DNA of 56,184 bases from JBCBKP01 sp038521625 (GTDB lineage: Bacteria; Planctomycetota; Phycisphaerae; Phycisphaerales; UBA1924): positions 1 to 56,184 of the forward strand of contig JBCBKP010000022.1 in assembly GCA_038521625.1 (NCBI GenBank), in the 5' to 3' direction. A program made the position numbers and the translations under genes. Below the pieces are notes generated by a model, which was not told where the DNA came from, made no database searches, and saw only the letters and a list, made by a program, of their open reading frames with translations. Of the stretch, positions 17,196 through 23,872 are shown piece after piece; within the stretch, counting starts at the first letter, position 1; every line of letters begins with the position of its first letter.

Positions 17196-17522
17196 ATGTC
17201 ACCCTCCGCGCGGGCGATGCTCGTGGCGCTGTGCGCTTGTGGATTCGCTCGGGCCGATCAGGTCGCGGGCGACGCGCCCCGACCGACGATCGACCGGTCC
17301 GAGCTCTCCGAGATCTTGCCCAGCTTCACGCCAGGTGAGGCCGTGAGCATCACCATCGAGCGTCAGAGCTTCGTGCTTCCTCGGTCGGGCGGGGTCGAGA
17401 TCCAGACGCCCACGCCGGGCAGCGGGGCACTCCTGCTGATGGGCCTCGGTCTGATCGCCCGCCGGCGGCGCCGTCCGAAGACCCCTCCGGTCGCCGCCCC
17501 GATCTCGCCGGCGATCGCCTGA
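17196..17522 (+). CDS. small secreted protein with PEP-CTERM-like sorting signal
   Basis: The ATG at 17196 is chosen because it gives a signal peptide at once (MSPSARAMLVALCACGFARA); the frame extends 31 codons upstream without such a signal. The 108-residue product has about 60 mature residues of no known fold, then PTPGSGALLLMGLGLIARRRRR: a Pro-rich turn, a hydrophobic helix and an Arg cluster at the end, the architecture of exosortase-type (PEP-CTERM) sorting signals in planctomycetes. It would be exported and held at or processed in the envelope. Function unknown. Confidence 0.62.
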   Translation: MSPSARAMLVALCACGFARADQVAGDAPRPTIDRSELSEILPSFTPGEAVSITIERQSFVLPRSGGVEIQTPTPGSGALLLMGLGLIARRRRRPKTPPVAAPISPAIA

Positions 17523-17876
17523 AGACCCGCCTGAGACCCTTCGGCCCCGTTGGCCTATCGTTGAGCGAGCCGTCCGTGACGAGCCGCCTGGATCCCGGGT
17601 GGCGAGGCGCGGCATGAGCAGCCCGTGGCGGATTCCGGCCAGTCCAGGATCCAGCGGCGGCGGGCTGCCGAGCTCGGGTCTGGCCGGAGGGTCGGATCGC
17701 GCCGCGGCCGAAGAGTCCGTCCGGCGTCCATCGTGGGCGTCGGGGCCTCGGAGACCGCGAGTCTTCGGGGCAGCGCCCGCGAGTTGCGGGCGGAACGGGC
17801 GTCGTGCTTGTAATCCGCTTCAAAGCCGAGACGCTGCCATCGTCGGTCGTAGCAGGCCGTCGGGGCGCGTGTCTGA
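17523..17876. other. gene-free stretch before tRNA-Gln
   Basis: No convincing gene is seen. The open frames here have arginine/proline-biased shadow composition. The stretch contains a 6-bp hairpin GCCCGC-GAGTT-GCGGGC (17776-17792) and, overlapping it, a weak promoter-like pair TTGCGG (17784-17789) and TGTAAT (17809-17814) with a long 19-base spacer, which could drive the tRNA. I do not recognise RNase P, tmRNA, SRP RNA or a riboswitch in it. Confidence 0.5.
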
Positions 17877-17948
17877 TACCCGATGGTGTAATTGGCAGCA
17901 CAGGTGGTTTTGGTCCATCTAGTCTAGGTTCGAGTCCTAGTCGGGTAG
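17877..17948 (+). tRNA. tRNA-Gln (anticodon UUG)
   Basis: The acceptor TACCCGA/TCGGGTA has the U1-A72 pair characteristic of bacterial tRNA-Gln and discriminator G. The anticodon stem GGTGG/CCATC encloses TTTTGGT, giving anticodon TTG. The T arm CTAGG-TTCGAGT-CCTAG is regular. No CCA is encoded. The glmU-like gene starts 27 bases downstream. Confidence 0.95.
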
Positions 17949-17975
17949 TTTGTCTGATCGCCGAAGGGATCGTCG

Positions 17976-18749
17976 ATGGTTGACCGCGGCCTCTCGGCCA
18001 TCGTGCTCGCCGCCGGCAAGGGCACGCGCATGCGCAGCGAACTGCCCAAGGTCTGCCACCCGGTGGGCGGTCGCCCGATGGTCTGCGCGGTCGTCGATGC
18101 CTGCCTCGAGGCGGGGTGCGATCGGGTTGTCGCGGTCGTCGGCTATCGCCAGGAGCTCGTGCGTGAGGCGCTCGCGCCGTTCGGCGACGCGGTGAGCTTC
18201 GCAGTCCAGGAAGAGCAGCTCGGGACGGGGCACGCGGTGCGCTGCGCAGCCGAGCATTACGCGGGCGCCGAGGACGAAGACGTCTTCGTGCTCTGTGGAG
18301 ACGGGCCGCTGATCCGCCCGGAGACGCTCGCGGGGCTGCTGGAGCGCCACAGGTCGACGGGCGCGGTCGCGACGCTCGCGACGGCGACGCTGGACGACCC
18401 CGCGGGCTACGGGCGCGTGGTGCGGGGGCCTTCTGGCGGCTTCGGTCGGATCGTGGAGCAGAAGAACGCGTCGGCCGAGGAGCTCGAGATCCGCGAGGTG
18501 AACCCGAGCTACTACTGCTTCGACGCGCGGTCGCTGTTCGGCGCGTTGGAGCGGGTCGATCGCGACGAAAAGTCCGGCGAGTACTACGTGACCGAGGCGC
18601 CCGCGTTGCTGCTGGCCGCCGGCGGGCGTGTCGAGGTGATCGACGCGGTCCCGCCCGAGGACGTGCTCTCGATCAACACGCCGGAGCAGCTGGCGGAGGT
18701 CGACCGGGTGTTCCGGTCGCGGGCGATCGCAGGGAGGGACGCGCGATGA
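17976..18749 (+). CDS. GlmU-type UDP-GlcNAc pyrophosphorylase domain protein (uridyltransferase only)
   Basis: The 257-residue protein matches the N-terminal half of GlmU: the nucleotide-binding LAAGKGTRMRSELPKVCHPVGG, EEQLGTGHAV, LCGDGPLI with the metal-binding Asp, GYGRVV, EQKNAS and EVNPSYYCF. It would make UDP-GlcNAc from GlcNAc-1-P and UTP for peptidoglycan and LPS. The left-handed beta-helix acetyltransferase domain of about 200 residues, present in bifunctional GlmU, is absent; the gene ends in an ATGA overlap with prs, so this is not a frameshift truncation. The acetyl transfer step must be done elsewhere, or the protein uses another sugar phosphate. Confidence 0.85.
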   Translation: MVDRGLSAIVLAAGKGTRMRSELPKVCHPVGGRPMVCAVVDACLEAGCDRVVAVVGYRQELVREALAPFGDAVSFAVQEEQLGTGHAVRCAAEHYAGAEDEDVFVLCGDGPLIRPETLAGLLERHRSTGAVATLATATLDDPAGYGRVVRGPSGGFGRIVEQKNASAEELEIREVNPSYYCFDARSLFGALERVDRDEKSGEYYVTEAPALLLAAGGRVEVIDAVPPEDVLSINTPEQLAEVDRVFRSRAIAGRDAR

Positions 18750-19726
18750 ACTCGATGTTCGGTGAACTCAAGATCTTCGCGGGCCGCAACAGCATCGAGC
18801 TGGCGGGGCGGGTCTGCGCGCACCTGGAGATGCCGCTCGGTCAGGCCAAGACGCACGTCTTCCCGGACGGCGAGCTGATGGTGCGTATCGAGGAGGACGT
18901 CCGCGGTCGCGATTGCTTCGTCATCCTCTCGACGAGCCAGCCGGTCAACGACAACCTGATGGAGCTGCTGATCTTCGTCGACTGCCTGCGCCGCGCGTCG
19001 GCCCGGCGGGTCACGCTGGTCGTCCCGTACTACGGCTACGCGAGGCAGGACCGCAAGAGCGAGGGGCGCACGCCGATCACGGCGAAGCTGGTGGCGAACC
19101 TGATGACCGCGGCGCGGGCCGACCGCGTGCTGACGATCGACCTGCACGCCGCGCAGATCCAGGGATTCTTCGACCTGCCCGTGGACCACCTCTCGGCGAC
19201 GCCGGTCTTCCTCGAGTACTTCGAGTCGATCCGCGAAGAGCTCGGCGAGTTCGTGTTCGTCAGCCCGGACGTCGGCAACCTGAAGGTCGCCGAGGGCATG
19301 GCGAACCTCCTCGGGGTCGAGACGGCGGTGATCACCAAGCGGCGCCTGTCGGGCGAGCGGGTCGAGGTCGGGCACCTCATGGGCTCGGTCGAGGACAAGA
19401 CCGTGCTGATGTTCGACGACATGATCTCGACCGGCGGGACGGTGATCGAGGCCGCCGACTTCGTGATGGAGCGCGGCGCTCGCGAGGTGATCGTCGCGGC
19501 GACGCACGGCGTGCTCGCGGCGAAGGCGTCGGAGCGGCTCGCGACGGGCCCGGTCTCGCGCGTGGTCGTCACCGACACCATCCCGGTGCCGGAGGAGCGC
19601 CGGACACGGCTTGCAGACAAGCTCGTCGAGGTCAGCGTGGCCTCGCTGCTCGGCGAGACGATCCGCAGCATCCACGAGGACCGCTCGGTGAGCGCGCTGT
19701 TCCGGCACGCGGAGCTCAAGCGGTAA
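18746..19726 (+). CDS. prs: ribose-phosphate pyrophosphokinase (PRPP synthetase)
   Basis: The 326-residue enzyme makes PRPP from ribose-5-phosphate and ATP in the cytoplasm, feeding purine, pyrimidine, His and Trp synthesis. Landmarks: FAGRNSIELA near the start, RQDRKSEGRTPITAKLVA (ATP loop), DLHAAQIQGFFDLPVDHL (metal-binding signature), KRR after VITK, and the PRPP loop FDDMISTGGTV. Full length and intact. Its ATG overlaps the stop of the glmU-like gene and follows AGGGAGGG. The order glmU-prs-ctc-pth is an ancient one also found in Firmicutes. Confidence 0.96.
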   Translation: MNSMFGELKIFAGRNSIELAGRVCAHLEMPLGQAKTHVFPDGELMVRIEEDVRGRDCFVILSTSQPVNDNLMELLIFVDCLRRASARRVTLVVPYYGYARQDRKSEGRTPITAKLVANLMTAARADRVLTIDLHAAQIQGFFDLPVDHLSATPVFLEYFESIREELGEFVFVSPDVGNLKVAEGMANLLGVETAVITKRRLSGERVEVGHLMGSVEDKTVLMFDDMISTGGTVIEAADFVMERGAREVIVAATHGVLAAKASERLATGPVSRVVVTDTIPVPEERRTRLADKLVEVSVASLLGETIRSIHEDRSVSALFRHAELKR

Positions 19727-19750
19727 GGGCGGGCAGACGAATCGCCTCGG

Positions 19751-19765
19751 CCCGGCAGGGCCGGG
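19751..19765 (+). promoter_or_regulatory. small GC hairpin upstream of rplY
   Basis: CCCGGC-AGG-GCCGGG (6 bp, 3-base loop) in the 85-base gap between prs and rplY, with a second CGGCCCGG copy at 19781-19788. It may be a leader structure; no further evidence. Confidence 0.25.
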
Positions 19766-19811
19766 CAGACAGGGCACATCCGGCCCGGTTGGGGCCGACG
19801 GAAAGGGATAC

Positions 19812-20453
19812 GTGATGCACGAAGACGCACCGACGATCGCGGCGAAGAAGCGTGAGAAGCTCGGCTCCCGCTACAGCAAGCGGATCCGTGAGGCGGGCGG
19901 GCTCCCGGCCGTGGTTTACGGGCACAAGGAGGACCCGGAGGCGGTCGAGCTCGACGCCCACTCCACGCTCAAGCTCATCCACAAGGGCGAGAAGGTCTTC
20001 CAGCTGGCGATCGAGGGCGGGAAGACCGAGACGGTGCTGCTGAAGGACCTGCAGTTCGACCACCTCGGCACCAACATCGTCCACGCGGACTTCGCCCGCG
20101 TCGATCTCGACGAGCGCGTCAACGTGCACGTGCCGATCCGGCTCGTGGGCGAGGCGGTCGGCCTGAAGAAGTCGGGCGCGACGCTGATGCACGCGATCAC
20201 GAGCCTTGACCTCGAGTGCGCGGTGACGAACCTCCCGGAGTTCATCGAGGTCGACATCTCGGCGTTGGACGTCGGCGGGACGATCCACGCGAAGGACGTC
20301 AAGCTGCCGAAGCCGACGATGAAGCTCCTCTCCGAGCCGAACGCGGAGGTCGCCCACATCCTCGAGCACGGCGGCGGCGGGCACGGCGACGAGGAGGCCA
20401 CCATCGAGGGTGGTGCCAGTCCCGAGGTGATCGGCGAGAAGAAGGAAGGCTGA
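19812..20453 (+). CDS. rplY: 50S ribosomal protein bL25, Ctc (long) form
   Basis: The 213-residue protein has the 5S-rRNA-binding L25 domain (about 1-100, KREKLGSRYSKRIREAGGLPAVVYG) plus the C-terminal TL5/CTC beta domain (about 100-190), and a short Gly/Glu-rich tail. The start is either the GTG at 19812 or the ATG at 19815, both 6-9 bases after GGAAAGGG. It binds 5S rRNA in the large subunit. It lies between prs and pth, the conserved position of ctc. Confidence 0.93.
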   Translation: MMHEDAPTIAAKKREKLGSRYSKRIREAGGLPAVVYGHKEDPEAVELDAHSTLKLIHKGEKVFQLAIEGGKTETVLLKDLQFDHLGTNIVHADFARVDLDERVNVHVPIRLVGEAVGLKKSGATLMHAITSLDLECAVTNLPEFIEVDISALDVGGTIHAKDVKLPKPTMKLLSEPNAEVAHILEHGGGGHGDEEATIEGGASPEVIGEKKEG

Positions 20454-20467
20454 GCCCCACGCCCCCC

Positions 20468-21142
20468 ATGAAGCTCGTCGTCGGACTCGGCAACCCCGGT
20501 GCGCAGTACGAACGGACCCGGCACAACGCCGGGTTCATGGTCGTGGACGAGCTCGTGCGGCGGCACGCGGCCGGGGGCGTGGTCCGGGGGCGGTTCCACG
20601 CCCAGACGCTCGACGCGATCATCCCGTCCGGCGGCGGGGACAAGGTCATCCTGATGAAGCCCACGACCTACATGAACCGCAGCGGGCTGTCGGTCGGTGA
20701 GGCGGTGCACTTCTTCAAGCTCGACCCCACCGAGGACCTGCTGGTCATCACCGACGACGTGGCGATCCCGGTCGGCTCGATCCGGGTCCGGGCCTCCGGC
20801 GGCAGCGGGGGGCAGAACGGGCTCAAGGACATCGACCGGGCGCTGGGCTTCAGCGGCCGGGAGAGCAACTACCCCAGGGTCCGCGTTGGTATCGGAGCCA
20901 ACCCGCGGGTGATGCGGCTCGACGACTGGGTCCTGAGCAAGTTCGGCGAGCAGGAGATGGGCGACGTGAACGCGTCGATCACCGAGGCCGCCGACGCGAT
21001 CGAGATGATTCTGGGCCGCGGCATTGACGCGGCCATGAATCGGTTCAATAAGAAGGTGCGGGCGGAGGCCCCGCCGACTCACCCGTCCCAGGAGCGGCCG
21101 GCCGACGATGACGAAACTGACCCGGGGTGGGCGTCCGGCTGA
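20468..21142 (+). CDS. pth: peptidyl-tRNA hydrolase
   Basis: From the ATG at 20468 (14 bases after rplY) a 224-residue cytoplasmic enzyme is read that releases peptides from prematurely dropped peptidyl-tRNA. All key residues are there: GLGNPG with N10, TRHNAGF with the catalytic H19, KPTTYMNRSG, and the DD pair of ITDDVAIPVG, then GGSGGQNGLKDI. About 35 residues beyond the usual ~190 form a hydrophilic, Pro-rich tail. Continuing the frame upstream runs into rplY antisense-like overlap and has no homologous look. Confidence 0.95.
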   Translation: MKLVVGLGNPGAQYERTRHNAGFMVVDELVRRHAAGGVVRGRFHAQTLDAIIPSGGGDKVILMKPTTYMNRSGLSVGEAVHFFKLDPTEDLLVITDDVAIPVGSIRVRASGGSGGQNGLKDIDRALGFSGRESNYPRVRVGIGANPRVMRLDDWVLSKFGEQEMGDVNASITEAADAIEMILGRGIDAAMNRFNKKVRAEAPPTHPSQERPADDDETDPGWASG

Positions 21143-21161
21143 CGCGCCGCCCTACGCCGAG

Positions 21162-21180
21162 CGGGCCCCCGTCGGGCCCG
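21162..21180 (+). promoter_or_regulatory. 7-bp perfect hairpin in the rpsF leader
   Basis: CGGGCCC-CCGTC-GGGCCCG lies in the 63-base gap between pth and rpsF. Ribosomal proteins S6:S18 bind a hairpin in the rpsF leader in many bacteria; whether this is such a site was not established, and the bulged CCG of that motif is not clearly present. Confidence 0.3.
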
Positions 21181-21205
21181 GGAAGCGTCCCGAGGAGACC
21201 AGCCG

Positions 21206-21787
21206 ATGACGAAGATGAAAGCCGAGGTCGCCGAGCTCCTCAACGAGCCGGACCGCGTCCGCCTGTACGAGTCGATGTTCCTGCTGAGCCAGGCGGTCGC
21301 GGCCGACCTGAACGGCGCGATCGAGCACATCGAAGCCATCCTGCAGAAGGGCGGCGCCGAGCTGGTCGCCATCCGCAAGTGGGACGAGCGGCGCCTGGCC
21401 TACGAGATCGACAAGCAGAAGCGAGGCGTCTTCATCCTGACCTACTTCAAGGGCGGCCCCGAGACCGTCACGCTGATCGAGCGCGATTGCAATCTCTCGG
21501 AGCAGATCATGCGGGTCATGGTCATCCGCGCCGATCACCTGACCGAGGACGAGGCCCTCGGCCAGAACGACCGCGAGGGGCTGGCGGCCGAGGCCCGTAT
21601 GCGTGCCGACAAGGCCGCCAGGACCGAGGAGAAGAGCCAGACCGGTGCCCGCCTGGGAGCGCCCGAGCCCGCCCCGGCGCCGGCGCAGCCCGAGCCCACC
21701 GGCGAAGCCGAGGTTGCCCCGGGCGCCGATTCCGAGGCCGAGCCCAAGCCGGAGGCGGGCGACGCCGCGCCCACCCCGGAAGCCTGA
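21206..21787 (+). CDS. rpsF: 30S ribosomal protein bS6 with acidic Pro/Ala tail
   Basis: Residues about 10-105 form the S6 fold (VRLYESMFLLSQ, IRKWDERRLAYEIDKQKRGVF, RVMVIRADH); S6 binds 16S rRNA with S18 in the small-subunit platform. The normal length is near 100 residues; here 193, the rest being a Glu-, Pro- and Ala-rich low-complexity tail. The ATG at 21206 follows GAGGAGA with good spacing. ssb comes next in the conserved rpsF-ssb order, but rpsR is absent. Confidence 0.93.
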   Translation: MTKMKAEVAELLNEPDRVRLYESMFLLSQAVAADLNGAIEHIEAILQKGGAELVAIRKWDERRLAYEIDKQKRGVFILTYFKGGPETVTLIERDCNLSEQIMRVMVIRADHLTEDEALGQNDREGLAAEARMRADKAARTEEKSQTGARLGAPEPAPAPAQPEPTGEAEVAPGADSEAEPKPEAGDAAPTPEA

Positions 21788-21800
21788 TCGACCCCGGCTC

Positions 21801-21830
21801 TTCGACGATTTGCTTGGATTCTGGTAGTCT
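21801..21830 (+). promoter_or_regulatory. candidate promoter upstream of ssb
   Basis: TTCGAC (21801-21806), an 18-base spacer and TAGTCT (21825-21830) preceded by TGG, an extended -10. It sits between the rpsF stop and ssb, 64 bases before the ssb start, and would allow ssb and rplI to be transcribed apart from rpsF. Confidence 0.45.
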
Positions 21831-21894
21831 GCTGGGCCCGCACCGGGCTTGATACCCCGTGCGCACGACCAGTGCGTAAGAGAGGAGCGACGCG

Positions 21895-22368
21895 ATGGCC
21901 GGAAGCTTCAACAAGGTCTTCCTGATGGGGAACCTCACCCGAGACGTCGAGATCCGCCACACCGGCGGCAACCAGCCGGTCGCGAATCTCGGCATCGCGG
22001 TCAACCGACGCTTCCGCACGCAGGCGGGCGAGAATCGCGAGGAGGTCACCTTCGTCGACTGCGAGGCCTGGGGACGCACCGCCGAGGTGATGGGCCAGTA
22101 CCTCTCGAAGGGTCGCCCGGTCTTCATCGAGGGCCGGCTGAAGCTCGACCAGTGGGAGGGCCGCGACGGCTCGAAGCAGTCGAAGCTGCGGGTCGTGGTC
22201 GAGAACTTCCAGTTCGTCGATAGCCGCGGCGAGGGCGGCGGCGGTGGTGGCGGCAACCGCGGCGGTGGTGGGTCCTCCTACGGGGGCGGCGGCGGGAGCG
22301 CCGGTGGCGGCGGCGGGGGCGGCGGCTACCAGTCGGACCCGATCCCCGACGACGACATCCCGTTCTGA
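21895..22368 (+). CDS. ssb: single-stranded DNA-binding protein
   Basis: The 157-residue protein begins with the OB-fold (MAGSFNKVFLMGNLTRDVEIR through about residue 110), followed by a Gly-rich flexible linker (113-145) and the acidic tip DDDIPF that recruits repair and replication partners. The ATG follows GAGAGGAG. It coats ssDNA during replication, recombination and repair. Its place after rpsF is the usual bacterial arrangement. Confidence 0.97.
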   Translation: MAGSFNKVFLMGNLTRDVEIRHTGGNQPVANLGIAVNRRFRTQAGENREEVTFVDCEAWGRTAEVMGQYLSKGRPVFIEGRLKLDQWEGRDGSKQSKLRVVVENFQFVDSRGEGGGGGGGNRGGGGSSYGGGGGSAGGGGGGGGYQSDPIPDDDIPF

Positions 22369-22380
22369 TCGGGCGGCGGC

Positions 22381-22998
22381 GTGCGGCTCCTCGCCTTCAG
22401 CGACATCCACCGCGATCTGAACGCGGTCGGTGCGCTGGCGGACCTCGCGAGGGACGCGGACCTGCTCGTCGGCGCGGGCGACTTCGCGACCAAGCGCAAC
22501 GGCCTGCAGCCGGTCATCGACGCCATCGCGGCGATCGGTCGGCCGGCGGTGCTGGTCCACGGCAACGGCGAGTCGGAGGATGAGCTCCGGCAAGCTTGCC
22601 GGGGCTACGACAACCTCTGCGTGCGGCACGGCGGTTCGGTCGAGCTCGACGGTGTGACGTTCTTCGGCCTGGGCGCGGCGGTCCCGCAGACGCCGTTCGG
22701 CTCCTGGAGTGTGGATCTGAGCGAGCGTGAGGCCGCCCGCCTGCTCGCGGCTTGCCCGCCGGACGCGGTGCTGGTGACGCACTCGCCGCCGCTGGGCCAC
22801 TGCGATCGGGCGTCCTCGGGCTCGCCGCACGGCAGCTCGGCGATCCTGGCGTGCGTCGAGCGGACGCGGCCCCGGCTGGTGCTCTGCGGGCACATCCACG
22901 ACAGCTGGGGTGAGACGAGCCGGCTCGGGCCGACCGAGATCTGCAACCTCGGCCCCGCGGGCCGGCTGATCGAGCTGCCGTCCGGGCCCGACGCCTAA
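22381..22998 (+). CDS. calcineurin-like metallophosphoesterase
   Basis: A GTG start 12 bases after ssb gives 205 residues with the phosphoesterase ligands in order: FSDIH (D8, H10), GAGDF (D33), HGNGE, THSPP and CGHIHDSW. The usual GNHD box appears as GNGE, so its histidine is replaced. Such small cytoplasmic enzymes act on phosphodiesters of varied nature; the substrate is unknown. It occupies the place where rpsR normally lies between ssb and rplI, and the gap that remains (169 bases) is too short for an S18 gene. Confidence 0.8.
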   Translation: MRLLAFSDIHRDLNAVGALADLARDADLLVGAGDFATKRNGLQPVIDAIAAIGRPAVLVHGNGESEDELRQACRGYDNLCVRHGGSVELDGVTFFGLGAAVPQTPFGSWSVDLSEREAARLLAACPPDAVLVTHSPPLGHCDRASSGSPHGSSAILACVERTRPRLVLCGHIHDSWGETSRLGPTEICNLGPAGRLIELPSGPDA

Positions 22999-23167
22999 CA
23001 TCCCGGCCCCGCTCGGCCCGGCGGCCGCTGCGGTGACAAGTCGAATGCTGGGGCTCCCGCCTGTCAGACCCTCGACGGGTTGGGTGGGGGTTCCTGAACT
23101 CCCCCGTGGTCCGGCTCGCAGCCGGCCCCGTCCGCCTCGGGGGCAGGACAGCGAAAGGACCGGTCCC

Positions 23168-23746
23168 ATGGCCAAGAACGTCAAGCTGCTGCTCAAGGCG
23201 AACGTCGACAACCTCGGCATCGTCGGAGATGTCGTGAACGTCAAGGTGGGCTACGCCCGCAACTACCTGCTGCCGCGCGATCTCGCGACGGTTCCGAGCG
23301 AGGACCTGATCGAGTCGCTCGCGGCCAAGCGCGCCGAGGCCGAGAAGGAGCTCGCGGCCCGGCGCACCGAGCGCGAGGGCGTGATCGGCAAGCTCGAGGG
23401 CGTCGCCATGACGCTGACCCGCGCCTGCAACGATCAGGGCCACCTCTACGGATCGGTGACGCAGCAGGACATCTCCGGTGCGCTGACCGAACTCGGCTTC
23501 CCCGTTGCGCCGCGCGAGGTCCGCATCGCGCAGACGATCAAGCGTGTCGGCCAGCACGAGGTGCTGATCAAGTTCGACGCCGACCTGGAGGCGACGATCG
23601 CGCTGCACGTCGAGGCCGACCGCGAGCTCGAGGACGAGCGCGAGGAGATGGAGTTCGACAACGAGGGCAACCTGATCGAGAAGCGCGCCGCGAAGCCCCG
23701 GGTCGAGGAGAAGGCCGAGGAGAAGGCCGCGGTCGCCGAAGGCTGA
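23168..23746 (+). CDS. rplI: 50S ribosomal protein bL9
   Basis: The ATG at 23168 starts the typical L9 N-domain (MAKNVKLLLKANVDNLG, VVNVKVGYARNYLLPRDLAT), followed by the long helix rich in Ala/Glu/Lys and the C-domain (LYGSVTQQDISGAL, IKRVGQHEV). It binds 23S rRNA at the base of the L1 stalk. The product has 192 residues against about 150 usually, with a charged C-terminal tail ending EEKAAVAEG. The frame is open upstream but lacks L9 similarity. A strong terminator follows. Confidence 0.96.
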   Translation: MAKNVKLLLKANVDNLGIVGDVVNVKVGYARNYLLPRDLATVPSEDLIESLAAKRAEAEKELAARRTEREGVIGKLEGVAMTLTRACNDQGHLYGSVTQQDISGALTELGFPVAPREVRIAQTIKRVGQHEVLIKFDADLEATIALHVEADRELEDEREEMEFDNEGNLIEKRAAKPRVEEKAEEKAAVAEG

Positions 23747-23782
23747 GCAAGCCCGACGAGAGTCTCAGGTCGCCGAAGACAG

Positions 23783-23815
23783 AAGGCCCGGGTGAGGTTT
23801 GACCGCCCGGGCCTT
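23783..23815. terminator. intrinsic terminator after rplI
   Basis: AAGGCCCGGG and CCCGGGCCTT form a perfect 10-bp stem around a 13-base loop, followed on the plus strand by GATTGTTCTT. It lies 37 bases after the rplI stop and 58 before the end of the convergent CvpA-like gene, so it may serve both. Confidence 0.8.
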
Positions 23816-23872
23816 GATTGTTCTTGGGGATCGCGGACGCTTGAGCGGCCGGCTTTCGGCTCGCGGGCCCTG

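Noticed and set aside
17599..17922. A 107-codon frame running into tRNA-Gln
   Set aside because: Arg/Ser/Gly-rich composition, no ribosome binding site, overlaps the tRNA.
22999..23167. Structured leader or riboswitch before rplI
   Set aside because: A G5/C5 pairing exists near 23090 but with uneven internal loops; no known leader motif could be fitted.
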